Below are positions 61,595 through 64,000 of a stretch of 64,000 nucleotides of DNA, one piece after another. Each line of letters starts with the position of its first letter. The first letter of the stretch is position 1. The translations under genes and the position numbers were made by a program. Under the pieces are notes generated by a model. It saw only the letters and a list, made by a program, of their open reading frames with translations, did not search any database and was not told the DNA's origin. The DNA lies in NCBI RefSeq assembly GCF_018449525.1, contig NZ_JAAVUS010000005.1, forward strand, positions 1 to 64,000. The letters are read 5' to 3'. The DNA is from Bradyrhizobium sp. dw_78. GTDB lineage: Bacteria; Pseudomonadota; Alphaproteobacteria; Rhizobiales; Xanthobacteraceae.

Positions 61595-61682
61595 GCATTT
61601 TCGAGCGAATCGGATTCCGCTTCGCGTAAGGAAAACGCGTCAAAAAAAGTTGGAGTCCGGTTCTGGTTCAATCGAAGCCGAT
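61595..61682 (+). repeat. Degenerate family B repeat, copy 7
   Basis: GCATTTTCGAGCGAATCGG, TTCGCGTAAGGAAAACGCGTC, then GGTTCTGGTTCAATCGAAGCC, a decayed form of the palindrome. Confidence 0.75.
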
Positions 61683-61765
61683 AGGGTTCTGGGCTGACCC
61701 ATCGAGCGAATTGAAAAGGAATCGTTGACGTGGATGCGCCGCGATTTGGTTTCTTCGGGCTGTTC

Positions 61766-61880
61766 CGTCATTGCAAGCGCAAGCGAAGCAATCCAGCGCC
61801 ACGAAGGAAGTCTGGATTGCTTCGTCGCGGAGCCTGTCATCGGGCGGCGCTTCGCGCCGACCCGGTGGCTCGCAATGACG
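61766..61880. repeat. Long dispersed palindromic repeat, family C
   Basis: Outer arms CGTCATTGCAAGCG and CGCAATGACG, inner arms GAAGCAATCCAG and CTGGATTGCTTC, plus GTCATCGGGCGGCGCTTCGCGC. This is the most complete family C copy in the window. Confidence 0.8.
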
Positions 61881-62197
61881 AACGTTGCAGGGTGGCGGAG
61901 TTGTAAAACAGCGTAGAGGGAGTGCCGCGGGCGAGCATCTGCTCCGTGGTCAATTGCGTGATGCGACTCGCTCCCGCATGGTGTCCGCTTTACGGCAACG
62001 AGCGGATGTTGCTGAATAGGAGGTCTCAGGTCCGAAAAGGGCCAGAAGCGGACCATCTATCGCTTGTAAGCGTGGGCCTCCCCCAGCGTAACCTCGGCGG
62101 ATTTACGCCTGCCGTTCAAAACCCGTCATTTCGCTAAAGGTAGTTTAAACACTTCTATGCAACCTAACTGCATCGCGCCGAATACGGAGGCGGCTTC

Positions 62198-62611
62198 ATG
62201 CCGAGTTGGGTTGTCACACTCTTCGTCGCCCTTAGCAGCTTGCTTTACCTGTTCTCCAAGATCCAGCGGGAACGCAAGGGCCTGCCTTCGACTGAAACTC
62301 GCGCTAAAATCCCGCTTAGCTGGGGCATAACCATATTCGTGCTCCTGCTTGTATTCACCTTAGGCAACGTGTTGTTTTTTTATCTGCGTGGCTTTCCGGT
62401 TCCGGGCGCGTTCCGGTTTCTCGTCGTTGTGCTCATAGCAGCGATATCAATATGCGGCATCGTTATAATCAGACGGAAAGGGCCGGAATACATCCCGCCA
62501 GAAGAGAGAAAGACTGGAACGGGTTTAGTTGCGATGGTCGGGGTGTTGATCATCGTAATGCCCGTTCTGGGGTTCAGCATCCGCGCCCTACAGCGAAAGT
62601 TTGGTTTCTAG
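62198..62611 (+). CDS. Four-helix membrane protein, unknown function
   Basis: 137 residues. Hydrophobic segments at about 4-20, 43-65, 70-92 and 110-128, with a charged loop KIQRERKGLPSTETRAK and GPEYIPPEERKTGTG. ATG 62198 follows GGAGG, a good site. No family recognised. It may form an operon with the next small membrane gene. Confidence 0.7.
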   Translation: MPSWVVTLFVALSSLLYLFSKIQRERKGLPSTETRAKIPLSWGITIFVLLLVFTLGNVLFFYLRGFPVPGAFRFLVVVLIAAISICGIVIIRRKGPEYIPPEERKTGTGLVAMVGVLIIVMPVLGFSIRALQRKFGF

Positions 62612-62624
62612 GATACCGAAGGCA

Positions 62625-62939
62625 GTGATATCGCACACTGTATTCGCGATCTTGGCGGTGAGCGTTCCGATATTCATTTGTGTGCATATCGTACCGGCCT
62701 TGTGGCATGCCTTGCTCACCGGGGAGTGGCTTCTGCGAGAGCCCAATTTTGCTCGTTCGGAGCGCCTGATCCTCTTTTGGGCTGGCTTCTTCGCTTGGTC
62801 GATTGGCTGTGGCGCCGCGAGGGCTGACCTACCCCGGATAGCCGACATGCGGACGATCGCTGGATTCCGTCGGTATGGGCCAAGAGCGGAAGACCATAGA
62901 GCGCTACCGCAGAGCGCTATTTACGCTCTGGCTCGCTGA
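62625..62939 (+). CDS. Possible small membrane protein
   Basis: 104 residues from GTG 62625, or 112 from TTG 62601 that would overlap the preceding stop. Two hydrophobic stretches (about 5-28 and 50-68: LILFWAGFFAWSIGCGA). The last 25 residues are arginine-rich and may not be a natural end. No family recognised. It overlaps the end of the next minus-strand gene by 23 bases. Confidence 0.45.
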   Translation: MISHTVFAILAVSVPIFICVHIVPALWHALLTGEWLLREPNFARSERLILFWAGFFAWSIGCGAARADLPRIADMRTIAGFRRYGPRAEDHRALPQSAIYALAR

Positions 62940-63183
62940 GCTTCGAACTCTGAACGCGTTGATGTTTCCACATGCCGTAGGGTGCAACAATATAGCCAAG
63001 CAACGCCCACCCGATCATCCATGTTATTGCCGCCCAATTCGGCAATTGCACCAATGCCTTTGCCCAGAGTGGGACAAACATTCCAGCGAGCCACACGAAT
63101 GCACCGGTCAAGGCTCTACGCCAGCCAAGGCCGGCCGAGACATAGGCTCTGTAAGCTCGCAAATACTCTCCGAAATCACGCAT
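62917..63183 (-). CDS. Small two-helix membrane protein, unknown function
   Basis: 88 residues. MRDFGEYLRAYRAYVSAGLGW is amphipathic, followed by hydrophobic segments at about 24-47 and 50-70 (AAITWMIGWALLGYIVAPYGMW) and a charged tail. The ribosome site in front of ATG 63183 is weak (AAGATAAAG). No family recognised. Confidence 0.6.
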   Translation of the reverse strand: MRDFGEYLRAYRAYVSAGLGWRRALTGAFVWLAGMFVPLWAKALVQLPNWAAITWMIGWALLGYIVAPYGMWKHQRVQSSKLSEPERK

Positions 63184-63328
63184 TTCTTTATCTTAGCCGA
63201 TCGTGGTGCGGCATCCATTCGGACATTGAGTTGTCGCTGGAAATGTCCACAGCCACAAGCCGACGCGTGCGCTAAGCTAGGCGTTTCATCAAGTCGATCC
63301 AATTCCGCGTTACGACCGTGCGGCTTGA

Positions 63329-64000
63329 TTACTCTGGCACGCCGGCAGCGCGTAACGCCTCGGCATAGCTTGCCGCCATCGTATCGCGCGGGAACGGGAT
63401 GCGTTTGAAGAAGCCGGAGATCGTCAACGCCGGCTCGACCTCGAGCAGCTCCCGCGCGATCGTGCCGGCGCGATCCTTGCGACCGAGATTGACAAGCGCG
63501 ACGATGAGGACACGCAGGGCGACGGCGAAGCGCCGGTTCTGCGTCAGCGCCTTTTCGGCCCATTGCAGGGCCTCGGGATAGTTCTCGTCGGCGGTCGCGG
63601 CGATCGCCATGGCGCCGGAAGTGAACCAGCCGCGCGGGTCGCGCGGACTAAGGCGTTGGGCGCGCTCGATCATGGTGCGGCCCGGCCCCTGATTGCCGCG
63701 CATGATCTCGATCCAACCACCGAGCGCGAGCGCCGTGACGGAGTTCGGATTGATCCTGAGCGAGCGCGCGAACAGTTCAGGGGCCGCGGCGCGCCGGTCC
63801 TGCGACATATTCCAGATCGCGAACGCCGCCATCCACAGCACCTGGGCGTCATTGGGTGCAAGCTCGACGGCTTGCCACGCCAGCTTGGTACCCTCCGCCT
63901 CGTGCGTATCGCCCGGCGTGACCCAGCCTTGAAAATGGCGTAGCGCGTGGCAATAGGCCGCCATGGCGAGAGCCGGTGCGTAGGTCGGGTCGATGGCAAG
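63329..64000 (-). CDS. TPR protein, C-terminal part, cut by the window edge
   Basis: 223 codons are visible. The frame continues through the edge: codons before ATG 63964 read LAIDPTYAPALA, a TPR helix, so this ATG is internal. Repeats include AVELAPNDAQVLWMAAFAIWN, ARSLRINPNSVTALALGGWIE and AQRLSPRDPRGWFTSG. In this group such C termini usually belong to long proteins with an N-terminal cyclase or winged-helix domain and CadC-like TPR region, but the N terminus is outside the window. Confidence 0.85.
   Translation of the reverse strand, partial: LAIDPTYAPALAMAAYCHALRHFQGWVTPGDTHEAEGTKLAWQAVELAPNDAQVLWMAAFAIWNMSQDRRAAAPELFARSLRINPNSVTALALGGWIEIMRGNQGPGRTMIERAQRLSPRDPRGWFTSGAMAIAATADENYPEALQWAEKALTQNRRFAVALRVLIVALVNLGRKDRAGTIARELLEVEPALTISGFFKRIPFPRDTMAASYAEALRAAGVPE

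Larger units (their letters stand above)
61320..62197. other. 878-base intergenic region, repeat-rich
   Basis: No convincing gene. It holds a family B copy (61595-61682), a long family C copy (61766-61880), and at about 61980-62070 a block with inverted TCCGCTT and AAGCGGACC motifs that resembles another rhizobial dispersed repeat. The lod operon promoter should lie in its left 270 bases, which include AT-rich stretches around 61375-61430. Open frames across it have no family resemblance. Confidence 0.6.

Noticed and set aside
8952..61880. CRISPR array, given the recurring palindromes
   Set aside because: The repeats are dispersed over tens of kilobases, differ in length and are not separated by uniform spacers; no cas gene is present.
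61640..62056. Minus-strand frame in the long intergenic region
   Set aside because: It crosses two dispersed repeats and its translation is typical of spurious repeat-derived proteins.
62875..63408. Plus-strand frame over the small minus-strand membrane gene
   Set aside because: No motif or hydrophobic segment, Cys/Ser/Arg-rich; the opposite strand encodes a plausible two-helix membrane protein.

Overview
The window looks like chromosome from a high-GC alphaproteobacterium of the Bradyrhizobium/Nitrobacteraceae group. Evidence: the TlpA-argH divergent pair with a TlpA very close to the Bradyrhizobium protein, the etfBA/hydroxyacyl-CoA dehydrogenase/PduO block, a CpdR-like receiver, a TIGR02302 (DUF4175) protein, the ftsEX-ydcF-plsC run, and several families of short palindromic intergenic repeats that resemble those common in this group. 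No insertion sequence, phage gene or CRISPR array is visible.

Region by region. (1) 0.3-5.0 kb: an RND efflux permease, an exported FGE-fold protein without the catalytic cysteines, the 3' remnant of an SDR gene, and tRNA-Leu(CAA) with a good promoter. (2) 5.2-8.9 kb: an envelope redox and cysteine-rich group with DsbB, a PsiF-repeat protein, a second exported protein with the same Cys-flanked repeat, a TauE/SafE exporter, a DsbA-like oxidoreductase and a small membrane protein. (3) 9-11.8 kb: a LysR regulator divergent from two SDR genes across a clear palindromic operator. (4) 11.9-19 kb: an esterase, an HtrA/PDZ protein that has lost its catalytic triad, a divergent P450-like protein and a SAM-cyclase-AAA signalling protein. 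(5) 19.3-26.7 kb: a RoxA/di-heme peroxidase-like cytochrome and an oxalate catabolism cluster (oxc, frc, a second class III CoA-transferase, a DUF1275 membrane protein). (6) 26.7-55.5 kb: mainly core genes: HNH nuclease, ClC channel, flavin monooxygenase, DUF2855, AlkA, GluQRS, a soluble hybrid kinase, YihY, HIG1-type protein, PduO-etfBA-hbd, YjfB, TlpA/ArgH/LptM/LysA, TIGR02302, CpdR-like, zinc-ribbon protein, FtsEX-YdcF-PlsC, ChaC, DUF2125. (7) 55.8-63.2 kb: an accessory segment with a membrane TPR protein, a LodA/LodB-type quinoprotein oxidase pair with a small twin-arginine protein upstream, a long repeat-filled gap and small membrane proteins. A TPR protein runs off the right edge.

The most notable items are the LodA/LodB/Tat-leader cluster with an apparently altered cofactor site, the pseudo-protease next to the degenerate P450, the adjacent exported proteins that share a Cys-flanked repeat, and a mosaic palindromic repeat that sits at gene 3' ends and in two cases supplies the stop codon. 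All assignments are from reading the sequence; no database search was run.
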